The notes below the pieces were generated by a model that was not told the origin of the DNA, ran no database searches, and saw only the letters and a program-made list of their open reading frames with translations. This document shows positions 1 through 9,177 of a DNA stretch of 64,000 nucleotides, piece by piece. How positions within the stretch are numbered: position 1 is the stretch's first letter; each line of letters opens with the position of its first letter. Source of the DNA: Actinomycetota bacterium. Lineage in GTDB: Bacteria; Actinomycetota; Actinomycetes; S36-B12. A program made the position numbers and the translations under genes. The stretch covers positions 1-64,000 of the forward strand of contig VGCC01000009.1 of NCBI GenBank assembly GCA_016870195.1, written 5' to 3'.

Positions 1-93
1 AGGCGTCGCCTAGTCCGGTCTATGGCGCCCGCCTGCTAAGCGGGTTGGGGGTTTTGAGCCCCCTCGAGGGTTCAAATCCCTCCGCCTCCGCCA
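1..93 (+). tRNA. tRNA-Ser(GCT), 5' end cut by window edge
   Basis: Class II tRNA with a long variable arm. The anticodon stem CCCGC/GCGGG encloses loop CTGCTAA with anticodon GCT at 35-37. The 3' acceptor strand CGCCTCC, discriminator G (90) and encoded CCA (91-93) are visible. The first acceptor bases, expected to be GG, lie outside the window. It reads AGC/AGU codons. Confidence 0.95.
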
Positions 94-119
94 TCAGGGC
101 ACCCTGCGGGGTGCCCTGA
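94..119 (+). terminator. hairpin terminator after tRNA-Ser
   Basis: A perfect 11-bp stem (94-104 with 109-119) and TGCG loop directly follow the tRNA CCA. There is no T-run, which is common for actinobacterial terminators. It also lies downstream of the convergent Rieske gene and may serve both strands. Confidence 0.6.
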
Positions 120-141
120 CCGCTTCATCCGACGGTGAGGT

Positions 142-579
142 TCATCCGACGGTGAGGGTGGAGTTCCGCGCGTTCCACGCGGACTTCATGATCGCGAGGT
201 TGGCCGCGGCCGGTCCGCGAACGACGTCGCCGTTGATCTCGAAGAGCGAGGCGTGCGCTGGGCACGACCACCCGGGACCACCCGGGTTCACGGGCACGCC
301 CTGGTGGGTGCAGCGAAGGTCGAGCGCGGTGTAGGTGTCTGTGCCGGTGCGGACCACGGCGGCGGGCACACCCTTGACGGTGCCGAGCAGCACCGCACCG
401 CCGACGGTTCCCAGCTCTCGGACTCGCTTCACGGACACGTCCACCCGGCCGTCCTTGCGTCGCTTGATGCCCGTGGCGGCCTGAGCGTCGTCGGCCAGAA
501 GTGCGGCACCCATGCCTAGGGTCGCGATGGTGCACGCGCCCACCAGGAATGAGCGCCGGGATACGGAGTTTTCTGTCAT
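142..579 (-). CDS. Tat-exported Rieske [2Fe-2S] protein
   Basis: 145 residues. The N-terminus carries a twin-arginine signal (RRSFLVG at 8-14) and a hydrophobic stretch, so the protein is probably exported folded with its cluster. The Rieske ligands are C90-T-H92 and C106-P-A-H109. This is a stand-alone soluble-type Rieske domain and not a cytochrome bc1 subunit, because it is short and has no cyt b or c partner nearby. A role in electron transfer is inferred; the partner is unknown. The start is supported by a CAGACT hexamer at 586-591, six bases upstream of ATG, with no Shine-Dalgarno, which suggests a leaderless mRNA. Confidence 0.88.
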   Translation of the reverse strand: MTENSVSRRSFLVGACTIATLGMGAALLADDAQAATGIKRRKDGRVDVSVKRVRELGTVGGAVLLGTVKGVPAAVVRTGTDTYTALDLRCTHQGVPVNPGGPGWSCPAHASLFEINGDVVRGPAAANLAIMKSAWNARNSTLTVG

Positions 580-647
580 AGCAGCAGTCTGCCCCGAATC
601 CGTTGAATATGCGCCCCGGTAGGCTTTTCTCTCGGCCTTCGGGCCGT

Positions 648-720
648 GCGCCCGTAGCTCAACGGATAGAGCATCTGACTACGGATCAGAAGGTTAGGGG
701 TTCGAATCCCTTCGGGCGCG
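648..720 (+). tRNA. tRNA-Arg(ACG)
   Basis: 73-base cloverleaf. The acceptor stem GCGCCCG pairs with CGGGCGC. The anticodon loop CTACGGA has ACG at 681-683, and the T-loop is GGTTCGAATCC-like. CCA is not encoded. A34 is expected to be deaminated to inosine by TadA, whose gene lies at 14180-14635. Confidence 0.97.
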
Positions 721-862
721 CTCCGTTCTGTGTGGTTCCGGCTGATGCGTGACGTTTTGGTTTCGGCTCGCAGATTCGGTGACCTAGGACCTTGCCCCAG
801 TGCGGCCCACACGCCAGACTCGTGACGGCAGATTGCGACGTCGGTGTGTGAGGAGATGCCCC

Positions 863-1252
863 GTGAGCACCATCATCATCAGCGCGATGTTCTCGTGGAA
901 AGACGGGGCGGACAGCTCGTCGGTTGGCGCTGCGCATAAGGCCCTCGCCGACTTCGCCGGTGGTATCCCAGGTGTGCGCGTATGTCGTTATGGGCTTAAC
1001 GAGGAAGAGCGGACCTCGACCGTGTATGCGGTATACGACTCTCCGGCGGCACTTCAGGACACGTTCGATGCGCTCGTCACCCGCGGCGGCGACATCGTGG
1101 CTGAGGAATCCGCGCTCACGGAACTGGTACCTGGTCAGACCTATGTCCAGGGCAGTAAACAAGCGCTTGATGCCATTGGGAAAGTCATCGACGGGTGGGG
1201 GTTGCGCCGTTTTCACACGGATACACAGGGCAATTCGCACCTGGCTCTCTAG
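863..1252 (+). CDS. hypothetical protein, possible dimeric alpha/beta-barrel (ABM-like) fold
   Basis: 129 residues from GTG 863, which has AGGAG at 851-855 seven bases upstream. Longer in-frame starts begin in arginine-rich non-coding-like sequence and were rejected. There is no signal peptide or membrane segment. The beta-alpha-beta pattern (STIIISAMFSW, then a helix, then TSTVYAVYDSP) is reminiscent of antibiotic-biosynthesis-monooxygenase/Dabb folds, but this is a weak impression. I do not recognise a function. The stop codon shares the CTAG at 1249-1252 with the convergent glycosyltransferase gene. Confidence 0.7.
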   Translation: MSTIIISAMFSWKDGADSSSVGAAHKALADFAGGIPGVRVCRYGLNEEERTSTVYAVYDSPAALQDTFDALVTRGGDIVAEESALTELVPGQTYVQGSKQALDAIGKVIDGWGLRRFHTDTQGNSHLAL

Positions 1253-2529
1253 GCCACAACTCGCAGTCGATGCCGGCTCACAGCGAATGCGGTGACGGGG
1301 AGCAGGATCGCGGTTGCTAAGGATGCAAGGGATGCAGCCCCGGCAGCGCGAGACGCTTCGGCGCTCCCAGGAATGAGCACCGGCAACACTGCGAGAAGGA
1401 GAGCGAGGGATAGTGCTAGCAGCATGGAATGCCGTTGTGAGAGAAATGTCTGGACTGAATCCTGCCTGGAAACCCAGACGGCGATAGCCGCGGCTGCTAT
1501 GGCCCAGTTCAGTGCGTATGGGTAGGTGATGGGCATCAGCGCAGTAGTCAGAGACAGCGTCAAGATCACGCGAAGCCATACTGGAATGGCTCCAATCCAA
1601 AGAAGGGGTACGACGACAAGCGCATAGATGCCGATGATGACGATGGCATTGAGAGCAATCCAGGATGCGGCAGAATCAAGCCCGATGAACATAAGGGCGT
1701 TAGCCAAGCCTCCTGACAACGAAGTGTTGTACTCGAGAAACTGATTCACAGACTTTTCCTGGAAATCGAGCACGCCTTCAAGAACGTCCGGGATTCCTGA
1801 AATTCCTGCGTTACTCGTCATCGGCATAGTGAGCAAGACGACCCCGGCGCTGAGCAAGACGCTCACCCCGGCCCACGAGAATTTTCTCAGCGCCAATAAG
1901 AGCAATATGAGAAGGATTGGATAGATCTTTATACAGGCTGCGAGTGCGATACACACAGCCGCCCACCCCCAGCGTTCCTTAAGCACCGCTATCCCAAAGC
2001 CGAAAAGCAAAATGGGCAAGAAACCCTGATTATTCGCTCGATCCAATGTGGCGATTGCTGGGCCAGTAAGTACGGCGAGAGTCGTAACGAAAAGAAGTCT
2101 CTGCGTAATGGGAAACCCTCGCGACGCAATCACCATGGGGAGGAGAATGCATACGGCAAGCGCAATGAGAAACAGGGTCAAGCCGAGGCCGTAAGGAAGG
2201 TATCCAAGGATCTTGAATAGAAGGACGACGGGTGGGAGGTAATTCACGCCACCTGGTTGCTCCCATGGGTTTGGAAATTGCGCCCATACGTTGAGCAACA
2301 GATAGTCGCCAAAAGCATGGATTCCGACCAAAGTCTCCGAAGGGTCGCGCCCGATCCACTGATTAACGATCGTGTTGAATGGACGTTCATCACTGTAGTA
2401 CGAGAAGGATTCGAGAAATCCCACCTGAAAGTAGAAGGCCCGAAAACCTCCATAGATAACGGCCACGGCACTAATGGCAACTGTGAGTCCAGCAAGGTCC
2501 AAGGGAAACGACTTTCTCAGCCCCGGCAC
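1249..2529 (-). CDS. GT87-family (DUF2029) membrane glycosyltransferase-like protein
   Basis: 426 residues with about ten hydrophobic segments. The layout resembles polytopic GT-C enzymes of the GT87/PIM-mannosyltransferase type, which use polyprenyl-phosphate sugars at the outer membrane face. Support comes from the first periplasmic loop after TM1 and the LDRANNQG motif near residue 165, similar to the DRGN motif of GT87. Donor and acceptor are unknown. GTG 2529 lies six bases after a TAAAGT hexamer (2536-2541), pointing to a leaderless start. The gene looks less GC-rich than its neighbours and stands beside a lone deoxysugar gene, so the pair may be acquired. Confidence 0.75.
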   Translation of the reverse strand: MPGLRKSFPLDLAGLTVAISAVAVIYGGFRAFYFQVGFLESFSYYSDERPFNTIVNQWIGRDPSETLVGIHAFGDYLLLNVWAQFPNPWEQPGGVNYLPPVVLLFKILGYLPYGLGLTLFLIALAVCILLPMVIASRGFPITQRLLFVTTLAVLTGPAIATLDRANNQGFLPILLFGFGIAVLKERWGWAAVCIALAACIKIYPILLILLLLALRKFSWAGVSVLLSAGVVLLTMPMTSNAGISGIPDVLEGVLDFQEKSVNQFLEYNTSLSGGLANALMFIGLDSAASWIALNAIVIIGIYALVVVPLLWIGAIPVWLRVILTLSLTTALMPITYPYALNWAIAAAAIAVWVSRQDSVQTFLSQRHSMLLALSLALLLAVLPVLIPGSAEASRAAGAASLASLATAILLPVTAFAVSRHRLRVVA

Positions 2530-2625
2530 CCCATCACTTTATCGGCGCCGGGCAGGAGCAGAGAACGGATTGAGGGTGACCAGGAAGTAGACTCTGGAGT
2601 CGGCTCTAGGGCGGAGAATTCACCC

Positions 2626-3963
2626 GTGTCTGACGCGACCAGCGGCTCTTTGAAGAAGCAACGAGCCCGGATTCTCGATGAGGTTCGGGGTTTCGCTCGC
2701 GAGTCGTTGGTCTCAGCTCCGTTCGTTCCTGGTGAGACACCGGTGCCGGTGTCCGGGAAGGTGCTCGATGCGGAGGACTACGCGTATCTGGTCGATGCGT
2801 GTCTGGACGGGTGGTTGACGGCGGGGCGGTTCACGGCGGAATTCGAGCGCAAATTGGCGAAATTCGTCGGTGTGCGCGGCGCGGTCTTCACCAACAGTGG
2901 ATCGAGCGCCAACCTCCTGGCCCTGAGTGCCTTGACCAGCCCGAAGTTGGGCAAGCGTGCTCTGAAGGCCGGTGACGAAGTCCTCGCGGTCGCGATGGGA
3001 TTCCCCACCACGGTGAACCCGATCCTGCAAAACGGTTTGCGGCCGGTGATGGTCGACGTGGAGTTAGGGACCTACGACGCTATCGCTGATCGGTTGCGGG
3101 AGGCGGTGGGTCCCAAGACTCGAGCCATCATGATGGCGCACACGTTAGGAAATCCCTTCAATCTGGACGTTGTTCAAGAGCTGGTGAACGAACACAAGCT
3201 GTGGTTGATCGAAGACAACTGCGATGCACTGGGGTCGACCTACCGGGGCCAGCGCACCGGCTCCTTCGGAGACGTGGCGACCGTGTCCTTTTATCCGGCG
3301 CACCACATCACCACCGGTGAAGGTGGCGCGGTGTTGGTCAAGAGCCCACTTGTGAGGCGCCAAATCGAGTCGTTCCGAGACTGGGGTCGTGACTGTTACT
3401 GCGAGACAGGCAAAGACAACACCTGTCAGAAGCGCTTCGAATGGACACTCGGCGACCTTCCCGAGGGATACGACCACAAGTACACGTACAGCCACATTGG
3501 CTACAACCTGAAAGCAACGGACATCCAGGCCGCGCTGGGCGTGAGCCAGTTGGACAAGCTTGAGCGCTTCATCGCCGCCCGTCGGTCGAACTTCGATTAC
3601 CTGACCGCCCGGTTCACCGGTGTGGACGGGCTATTCCTCCCCCGGGCGACGGAGCACTCGGAGCCATCATGGTTCGGCTACCCGTTGACACTGGATCCAG
3701 CTCACCCAGTGAATCGCGAGGAGTTGCTCCGATACCTGGACGCGCGCAAGATCGGCACTCGTTTGATGTTCGCGGGGAATGTGCTCAAGCAGCCGGCCTA
3801 TCGGAACATCGATGCTCGGATTGTGGGCGACCTGACCAACACCGACATCGTGATGACCCGGACATTCTGGATCGGTGTGCACCCGCAATTGGATGAAGTG
3901 CGACTGGACTACGTTGCCGATTCCATCATTGACTTCCTCAAGGGAACCTCCAGCGCTCAGTGA
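2626..3963 (+). CDS. rfbH: RfbH-type CDP-4-keto-6-deoxyglucose 3-dehydrase (E1)
   Basis: 445 residues from GTG 2626 (GGAG at 2613-2616), close to the family's usual length. It is a PLP/PMP-dependent sugar aminotransferase-fold protein. E1-specific features are all present: the cluster-binding pattern C199-x57-C257-x-C259-x7-C267, and His (FYPAHH, H226/H227) where aminotransferases have the PLP lysine. Known E1 enzymes remove the 3-hydroxyl of CDP-4-keto-6-deoxyglucose together with an E3 ferredoxin reductase, en route to 3,6-dideoxyhexoses. No E3 gene, CDP-glucose pathway genes or epimerases occur in this window. The upstream in-frame extension overlaps the GT87 gene and was rejected. Confidence 0.9.
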   Translation: MSDATSGSLKKQRARILDEVRGFARESLVSAPFVPGETPVPVSGKVLDAEDYAYLVDACLDGWLTAGRFTAEFERKLAKFVGVRGAVFTNSGSSANLLALSALTSPKLGKRALKAGDEVLAVAMGFPTTVNPILQNGLRPVMVDVELGTYDAIADRLREAVGPKTRAIMMAHTLGNPFNLDVVQELVNEHKLWLIEDNCDALGSTYRGQRTGSFGDVATVSFYPAHHITTGEGGAVLVKSPLVRRQIESFRDWGRDCYCETGKDNTCQKRFEWTLGDLPEGYDHKYTYSHIGYNLKATDIQAALGVSQLDKLERFIAARRSNFDYLTARFTGVDGLFLPRATEHSEPSWFGYPLTLDPAHPVNREELLRYLDARKIGTRLMFAGNVLKQPAYRNIDARIVGDLTNTDIVMTRTFWIGVHPQLDEVRLDYVADSIIDFLKGTSSAQ

Positions 3964-5232
3964 TCACCAACTGCGCTTGGCGATGACTCGATCCTGATCG
4001 GTGAGCAGCGTTATTGCCCCACTGGTCCACAGAGCGGGCGTACGCATCCTCAGATAGTCCGTCGTCGAGAAGTCCACGATCGAGTCACGTGGAGGTCGAC
4101 CGACGTTCAAAGTCCAGGTGCTTTCGGGGGCGAGGCAGGTTCCCGGCTGGAAGGAGTAGCGGGTATCTCCCGTCTCGATCCGATAGCCGTCGAGACAGTG
4201 AGTGGCCGTTCCCCGGTTGAGGATCCGGACCCACTGTGTTTGGGCGCGCTTCTTGCCCTTCTTCTCCCCAAGGGAGAAGTTGTCGATCAGCAGCGCGCTC
4301 CGGTAGGGGTCGTCGAGACATTCCGTGGTGCAGGGGTATTCGCGCCAGAACCGGAAATTGCCGAATCGATCGAGGAGGTATGCCCCATCGCCTAGCAGCG
4401 CAGGTCCTTGACCGGCGGCCGTGTACAGGCGAGCTCGGTGACCGACATACAGGTCACGCGGTTGCGGCACGCTCGGCGTGCCCGCGCCGGTGTGAACGAC
4501 GCGAAAGTCACCTGGGACAAGGATGCTCCCGCCCGGGAATTGGAACCATGCCTGATTACCAGAGTCCCGCAGCACCCAGCCGCTGATGTCCGCAGGCGCA
4601 GCGCCCTCGTTCTTCACGACGACGTACTCGTCATTCACAGGCTTCCCGGCATCGCCTCGATGGATTCTTAGCGTGAGGTTGGCCTCGGCCTGATCTGAAC
4701 CACACAGAGTGGGATTCCACATGCCCTGACGCCGCTCCTGCGCGCGTTCGATGACCTGGCGGTACAGCGAACTCATTGCGGCTTCCTTGGCAACGGTGTA
4801 CCAGAGTCCCCACCCACGCTCGGCCATCGCCCAGGCGATGTCCAGATCGAACTCCTTGGTGGCTTCGTTGTAGGCGAGGACCACCCGCTGCGGGCGATTC
4901 GCCTTCCCTTTGGAGGTCGGATCCGCAGAGAGGAGCCGAACTTTGGTGCCCACGGGGAGGAACCCCTTCAGGGCCTCGGTCGCCTGCCAGCCGCCGCATT
5001 GACCCGCGTTCGCAGAACCATGTGGGGACTCAGGGGAGTTGACTCCCAGAAGTCGGATCCGAGACTGCGCCCCGGTGACGTCGTCCGTAACGATCAACGT
5101 GTCCCCATCGACGATGCGCTTCACCGTCGCCGTCTCCCACGCGGTGACACCATCCCAGGGTCCCGCCTGCGCCGGGGCGGCGCCAAAGACCATGGCCACG
5201 GCCATGAGCGCAGCGGTCGTGATCTTCTTCAC
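3964..5232 (-). CDS. secreted thermonuclease-like nuclease with lamin-tail-like domains
   Basis: 422 residues from GTG 5232, with AGGA seven bases upstream. A Sec signal peptide is followed by a staphylococcal-nuclease domain (about 33-175). RIVDGDTL carries the metal-binding Asp, RIRLLGVNSPES follows, and ERAQERRQGMW carries a conserved arginine region. Two later regions (about 185-290 and 310-420; DEYVVVKNEG and TQWVRILNRG) look like lamin-tail domains, which often occur on secreted nucleases. Likely role: extracellular nucleic-acid degradation or phosphate scavenging. Its stop abuts the convergent rfbH stop within TGATCA. Confidence 0.85.
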   Translation of the reverse strand: MKKITTAALMAVAMVFGAAPAQAGPWDGVTAWETATVKRIVDGDTLIVTDDVTGAQSRIRLLGVNSPESPHGSANAGQCGGWQATEALKGFLPVGTKVRLLSADPTSKGKANRPQRVVLAYNEATKEFDLDIAWAMAERGWGLWYTVAKEAAMSSLYRQVIERAQERRQGMWNPTLCGSDQAEANLTLRIHRGDAGKPVNDEYVVVKNEGAAPADISGWVLRDSGNQAWFQFPGGSILVPGDFRVVHTGAGTPSVPQPRDLYVGHRARLYTAAGQGPALLGDGAYLLDRFGNFRFWREYPCTTECLDDPYRSALLIDNFSLGEKKGKKRAQTQWVRILNRGTATHCLDGYRIETGDTRYSFQPGTCLAPESTWTLNVGRPPRDSIVDFSTTDYLRMRTPALWTSGAITLLTDQDRVIAKRSW

Positions 5233-5345
5233 TGGTCGTTCCTGTCGTGGGGGATCTCGATTGTGCCACGCGGGTGTGGGGCATCAGAGCGCACGACTCT
5301 CGGACGTCGCCCTGCACAATCACGTTCCCTCATTAGGGTGTGCGT

Positions 5346-6290
5346 GTGGCGAACCTCACCCAACGAACACTTGGTGACCAACAGGTGTCGTGCGTCGGCC
5401 TGGGCTGCATGCCGCTCAGTTTCGGCCACATGGTGGAGCGTCGGGAGCAGGCGATCGCCACCATCCACCGTGCCCTCGACCTTGGCATCACGCTCCTGGA
5501 CACCGCGAATATCTACGCGCCCGCGTGGAATGCGGTCGGCCATAACGAGGCGCTGGTCGCCGAGGCCATCGAGACCTACTCGGGTCCGGCGTCGCTCACC
5601 GATCTTCTCGTGACCACCAAGGGCGGGATCACCCGCGGGCCGGGGGAGTCCTGGGGCCGCGACTCCTCTCCCGCATCGTTGATGGCGGCGTGCGAGGACA
5701 GCCTCGCTCAACTGGGTGTCGAGGTGATCGATCTCTACCAACACCATCGCCACGACCCGAGTCAGACGTACGAGTCCCAGTTGCAGGCGCTCGCATCCCT
5801 CAAGGAGCGCAACCTGGTCCGGCAGGTCGGTGTCTCCAATGTGAACGCGGCCGAGTTGACGCTCGCCCTTGATCTTTTGGGTGGACCCATGGACGGTGGG
5901 ATCGTGTCGGTGCAGAACGAGTTCTCGCCGCGATACCGCGGTGATGCGGATGTGCTCGACATGTGTACGGAGCGGGGAATCGCGTTCCTCCCGTGGTCAC
6001 CGCTCGGCGGATCCGACCAGGCGAAGGACGTCGGATCACGGTATGCGGCGTTCACCGAGGTCGGTTCCGAGATCGGTGCGTCTGCGCAGGAGGCCGTTCT
6101 CGCCTGGCTGCTCGCGAAGTCCCCAGTGATCATCCCCATTCCCGGCGCGACCCGTCCGGAGACTGTCGAGTCAATCGTGCGCGCAGCATCGATCGCACTG
6201 ACTCCAGAACAGTTCACCCGACTCGACTCCACCGTCCCTGAGGCCTCGAGCATGTATCCCGACGACGAGCCACGAAGCGCACTGAGATGA
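5346..6290 (+). CDS. aldo/keto reductase
   Basis: 314 residues from GTG 5346. A TAGGGT hexamer at 5334-5339 sits exactly six bases before it, so GTG 5346 is preferred over GTG 5340, which would abut the hexamer. TIM-barrel AKR signatures are present: LDTANIY with the catalytic Asp and Tyr, TTKGG with the catalytic Lys, LYQHHRHDP, and the C-terminal IPIPGATRPE NADPH-binding motif. Catalytic His corresponds to the YQHHRHD region. Substrate is unknown. ATGA overlap with the next gene indicates co-expression with NDH-2. Confidence 0.88.
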   Translation: MANLTQRTLGDQQVSCVGLGCMPLSFGHMVERREQAIATIHRALDLGITLLDTANIYAPAWNAVGHNEALVAEAIETYSGPASLTDLLVTTKGGITRGPGESWGRDSSPASLMAACEDSLAQLGVEVIDLYQHHRHDPSQTYESQLQALASLKERNLVRQVGVSNVNAAELTLALDLLGGPMDGGIVSVQNEFSPRYRGDADVLDMCTERGIAFLPWSPLGGSDQAKDVGSRYAAFTEVGSEIGASAQEAVLAWLLAKSPVIIPIPGATRPETVESIVRAASIALTPEQFTRLDSTVPEASSMYPDDEPRSALR

Positions 6291-7501
6291 AACCCCGCGT
6301 CGTCATCGTGGGGGCGGGGTTCGGTGGATTGACCTGTGCTCGCTCCCTGATCGACGGGGGCGCCACCGACGTCACCGTTGTCGACCGCCACCCGTACCAG
6401 TTGTTCGCTCCCCTTCTCTATCAAGTGGCCACGGGCGGTCTTCCCGAGGATGACATCGCCTACCCGGTGCGTGCGGCGATCCCGGGACTGAAGTTCGTTC
6501 GCGGCGAGGTCGTGAATGTCAACCCGGAACGGCATTCCCTGCGTCTCGCCGACGGCACTGTCATCGAGTGGGAGTACCTCGTCCTGGCTATGGGCAGCGT
6601 GGGGGCAACATTCGGCATCCCCGGTGTGGCCGAGCACGCGCTCCAGATGAAGGACATCTCCCAGGCGCGGGCAATCAAGAATCGCCTGTTGAGCACATAC
6701 GAGCAGGTCGAGATGGGGCACAAGCCCAAGGAAGCACTCCGCGTCGTCGTGGTCGGTGGTGGCCCCACAGGTGTCGAGGTCACCGGCGCGGTGGCGGAGT
6801 TGCAGAAGCAGATGGTGCGTGAGTTTCCTGATCTTGCTCCCCTCGCGCACGTCACATTGGTTGAGGCGGGACCGCGATTGCTGCCCTCGTTCTCGGAGAA
6901 GTCGAGTGCGCGCGCGAAGAAGGCACTCGAGGCACTCGGTGCCGACGTCCGGGTCAGTGCCGCCGTGGACCGCATGTATGCAACCGACGTGCACCTCACC
7001 AGTGGTGAGGTGCTTCCCGCGGGAACGATCATCTGGGGTGCGGGCGTGGCCGCACCGGAGCAGTGGACCTCACTCGGTATGTCCGATCGCGCGAACCGCT
7101 TGATCGTTGATGACCGATTGCATCTGACCCCCGACGTCTGGGTGATCGGTGACATGGCGCATGTGACGGGTCCCGAGGATCGCCCGCTGCCCATGGTGGC
7201 GTCCGTGGCGATGCAGCAGGGGCGTTATGTGGCAGCGTCGATCGGTGCCGCGTTGTCCGGTGGGGAGGTCGCGCCCTTCCGGTACAAGGACAAGGGTCAG
7301 ATGGCGACCATCGGTCGACGTCTCGCTGTGGTCGAGATGCCGAATGGAATGCGTCTGCACGGAACACCGGCGTGGCTCGCGTGGCTCGCACTCCACGTCT
7401 TCTATCTCGCAGGTGGCCGCAACCGCGTGTCCGTCATCGCGGACTGGTTCTGGAATTACCTGGCGTGGGGAACCGGACCGCGGCGCACCGTCCTCGAGTG
7501 A
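6287..7501 (+). CDS. ndh: type II NADH dehydrogenase (NDH-2)
   Basis: 404 residues. An N-terminal FAD dinucleotide-binding motif (VIVGAGFGGL) and a second NAD-binding motif (VVVGGGPTGVE, about residues 150-160) are visible. The late WVIGDMAHV motif binds FAD. The C-terminal part (HVFYLAGGRNRVSVIADWFWNY) is the amphipathic membrane anchor typical of NDH-2. It oxidises NADH and reduces quinone without pumping protons. The start overlaps the reductase stop by four bases. Confidence 0.92.
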   Translation: MKPRVVIVGAGFGGLTCARSLIDGGATDVTVVDRHPYQLFAPLLYQVATGGLPEDDIAYPVRAAIPGLKFVRGEVVNVNPERHSLRLADGTVIEWEYLVLAMGSVGATFGIPGVAEHALQMKDISQARAIKNRLLSTYEQVEMGHKPKEALRVVVVGGGPTGVEVTGAVAELQKQMVREFPDLAPLAHVTLVEAGPRLLPSFSEKSSARAKKALEALGADVRVSAAVDRMYATDVHLTSGEVLPAGTIIWGAGVAAPEQWTSLGMSDRANRLIVDDRLHLTPDVWVIGDMAHVTGPEDRPLPMVASVAMQQGRYVAASIGAALSGGEVAPFRYKDKGQMATIGRRLAVVEMPNGMRLHGTPAWLAWLALHVFYLAGGRNRVSVIADWFWNYLAWGTGPRRTVLE

Positions 7502-7514
7502 CAGTGCCTGCACA

Positions 7515-8336
7515 TCACCCGGTCGGTGGCGTGCGCGTCGCGCTGAGGTAATCCGCGAACGGAACGAAGCACTGCGCGGTGCGGTCACCCTGACGCCAAC
7601 CGGCGGCCGTCGGCCAGATCCCCCACCAGGCGTGGAATCGCTGACCTCCGGAGTAGGCCTTGCCGGACTTCTCGCAGATCGACTTGGATCTGCGCTCGAC
7701 GGCCTTCCTTCCGGGGAAGCGCTTCTGTGGACCCGCAAGTTCCACCTCGCGGATCATCACCCAGTTCTTCTTGGGCTTCGTGCACGGAAAAGCAGTGGTG
7801 GTGCGCGTCCCGGGAACGCCGGGAGTGCAGAAGTCGAAAGCATCCGGATCCGTTGTGGTGATCAACTGCTGGAACGAGCCCGTGACAGGGGTGAATCCCT
7901 TGCCCCCACGCAGGATCGCGTCGCACCGCACCCACCTCTCGCCTCCGTGCCACTGCGCGCGGGTGGGGAACACCGTGATCGTCTGGAACCGCGAGGGGAT
8001 GACCCGGTCCGTCTGACCCAGGTAGGTGGCCAGTGCCTTCGCCGAGCAGGGCCGCGTTGCCGTGGCCCGAGCCGCACCCGACGCGCGAGTGGGGTCACCG
8101 AAGGAGGCGGGCAGTGTCCCCACCCAGTAGGTCTGCGCCGTATGGGCCTTCGCGCAGTCCACCGGGGAGTTGCGGGCGATCCGGGCACGCGCCTGGGGGG
8201 TCATCCGCTTCGGCGCGGTGTAGTCGAAACATGCGTCGACCACGGGTTCCCGGGGAGCTGCTGCCACGGGAGTGGCCGTTGGTACGAGAGCAACACATGT
8301 GACGAGTACTGCGACCCCGGACACCACTGAGCGCAT
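7515..8336 (-). CDS. secreted septum-formation-domain-like protein
   Basis: 273 residues with a signal peptide (about 1-27). A region with cysteine and C-A-K-A-H pairs (SPVDCAKAHTAQTYWVG; RWVRCD) resembles the actinobacterial 'septum formation' domain, seen twice. Its molecular function is not established. The ATG at 8336 is chosen because TATCGT at 8343-8348 lies six bases upstream (leaderless). The longer reading frame would run through the divergent parA gene. Convergent with ndh. Confidence 0.7.
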   Translation of the reverse strand: MRSVVSGVAVLVTCVALVPTATPVAAAPREPVVDACFDYTAPKRMTPQARARIARNSPVDCAKAHTAQTYWVGTLPASFGDPTRASGAARATATRPCSAKALATYLGQTDRVIPSRFQTITVFPTRAQWHGGERWVRCDAILRGGKGFTPVTGSFQQLITTTDPDAFDFCTPGVPGTRTTTAFPCTKPKKNWVMIREVELAGPQKRFPGRKAVERRSKSICEKSGKAYSGGQRFHAWWGIWPTAAGWRQGDRTAQCFVPFADYLSATRTPPTG

Positions 8337-8403
8337 CCCGGCACGATACGGGGCATAGGTGATCCGGCTTGTGCCGGTCGGATGCGCCCGACAGACTCGG
8401 GCC

Positions 8404-9177
8404 ATGCCAACCGTCAGCGTTCTCAGTCTCAAAGGTGGAGTCGGCAAGACGTCGGTCGTCCTCGGCCTCGCGGGTGCCGCGACCGTCCGTGGTCTGGCCA
8501 CCCTCGTCGTCGATTTGGATCCGCAGGGGAACGCGACGTCCCTGCTGAAAGCGCACAAGACACGCACCACGGTTGCGGACGTCCTCGGACATCCCACCCG
8601 CGAGACTCTGGAGAAGGCGCTCACCCCCTGCGATTGGGAGGTGGCCCCGGGTGAAGTCGATGTCCTTCCCGGACATTCCTCGGTGATCCGCTTCGACGCA
8701 TGGGCCGGTGGTGCGTGGCGACCCAAGTTGGCGCGGGCACTGTCACACCTCGACGGCTACGACCTCGTCCTCATCGACTGCCCACCCTCCCTCGGTGCGC
8801 TCACCCGTGAGGCCTTGGCCGCCTCGGACCTCGCGCTGGTGGTCACCACACCGTCGTACTTCGGAGCGCAGGGCGTGGAGCGCGCGATGGCCGAGATTGA
8901 CGAGATCACGAAGAGCGTGAACCCCACTCTTGAACTCGCCGGCATCGTCGTGAACCGCGTGCGTTCCGTGGCAGAGGAGCACACCTATCGCAATAAGGAA
9001 CTCGTCGAGATCTACGGTCGAACGACTCTCTTCAAGCCATCCATTCCGGACCGTATCGCTGTGCAGCAGGCGGAGGGGTTCGGGCAGCCTGTGCAGTTGG
9101 TGCGCACCGCGGGTGGTCGTGAGGTTGCGGAGATCTTCGACACCTATCTGACGTCGCTGTTGCGCAAAGGTGCCTAG
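8404..9177 (+). CDS. ParA/MinD-family ATPase
   Basis: 257 residues. It has a deviant Walker A motif (LKGGVGKTS, residues 8-16), Walker A' (VVDLDPQGN) and Walker B (LVLIDCPPSLG), typical of ParA ATPases that oscillate or partition cargo on nucleoid or membrane. There is no ParB partner beside it, so the cargo is unknown. CAGACT at 8392-8397 is six bases before ATG 8404 (leaderless pattern). It diverges from the septum-formation-like gene across 67 bases and shares a CTAG stop with convergent dsbB. Confidence 0.88.
   Translation: MPTVSVLSLKGGVGKTSVVLGLAGAATVRGLATLVVDLDPQGNATSLLKAHKTRTTVADVLGHPTRETLEKALTPCDWEVAPGEVDVLPGHSSVIRFDAWAGGAWRPKLARALSHLDGYDLVLIDCPPSLGALTREALAASDLALVVTTPSYFGAQGVERAMAEIDEITKSVNPTLELAGIVVNRVRSVAEEHTYRNKELVEIYGRTTLFKPSIPDRIAVQQAEGFGQPVQLVRTAGGREVAEIFDTYLTSLLRKGA

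Noticed and set aside
2257-2625. Upstream extension of rfbH
   Set aside because: It overlaps the GT87 gene antisense, adds non-family sequence, and GTG 2626 has a ribosome site and gives normal family length.
5762-6994. 410-codon open frame antisense to the reductase and ndh
   Set aside because: It lies opposite two well-recognised genes, its composition is that of a reverse-strand shadow, and it matches no family.
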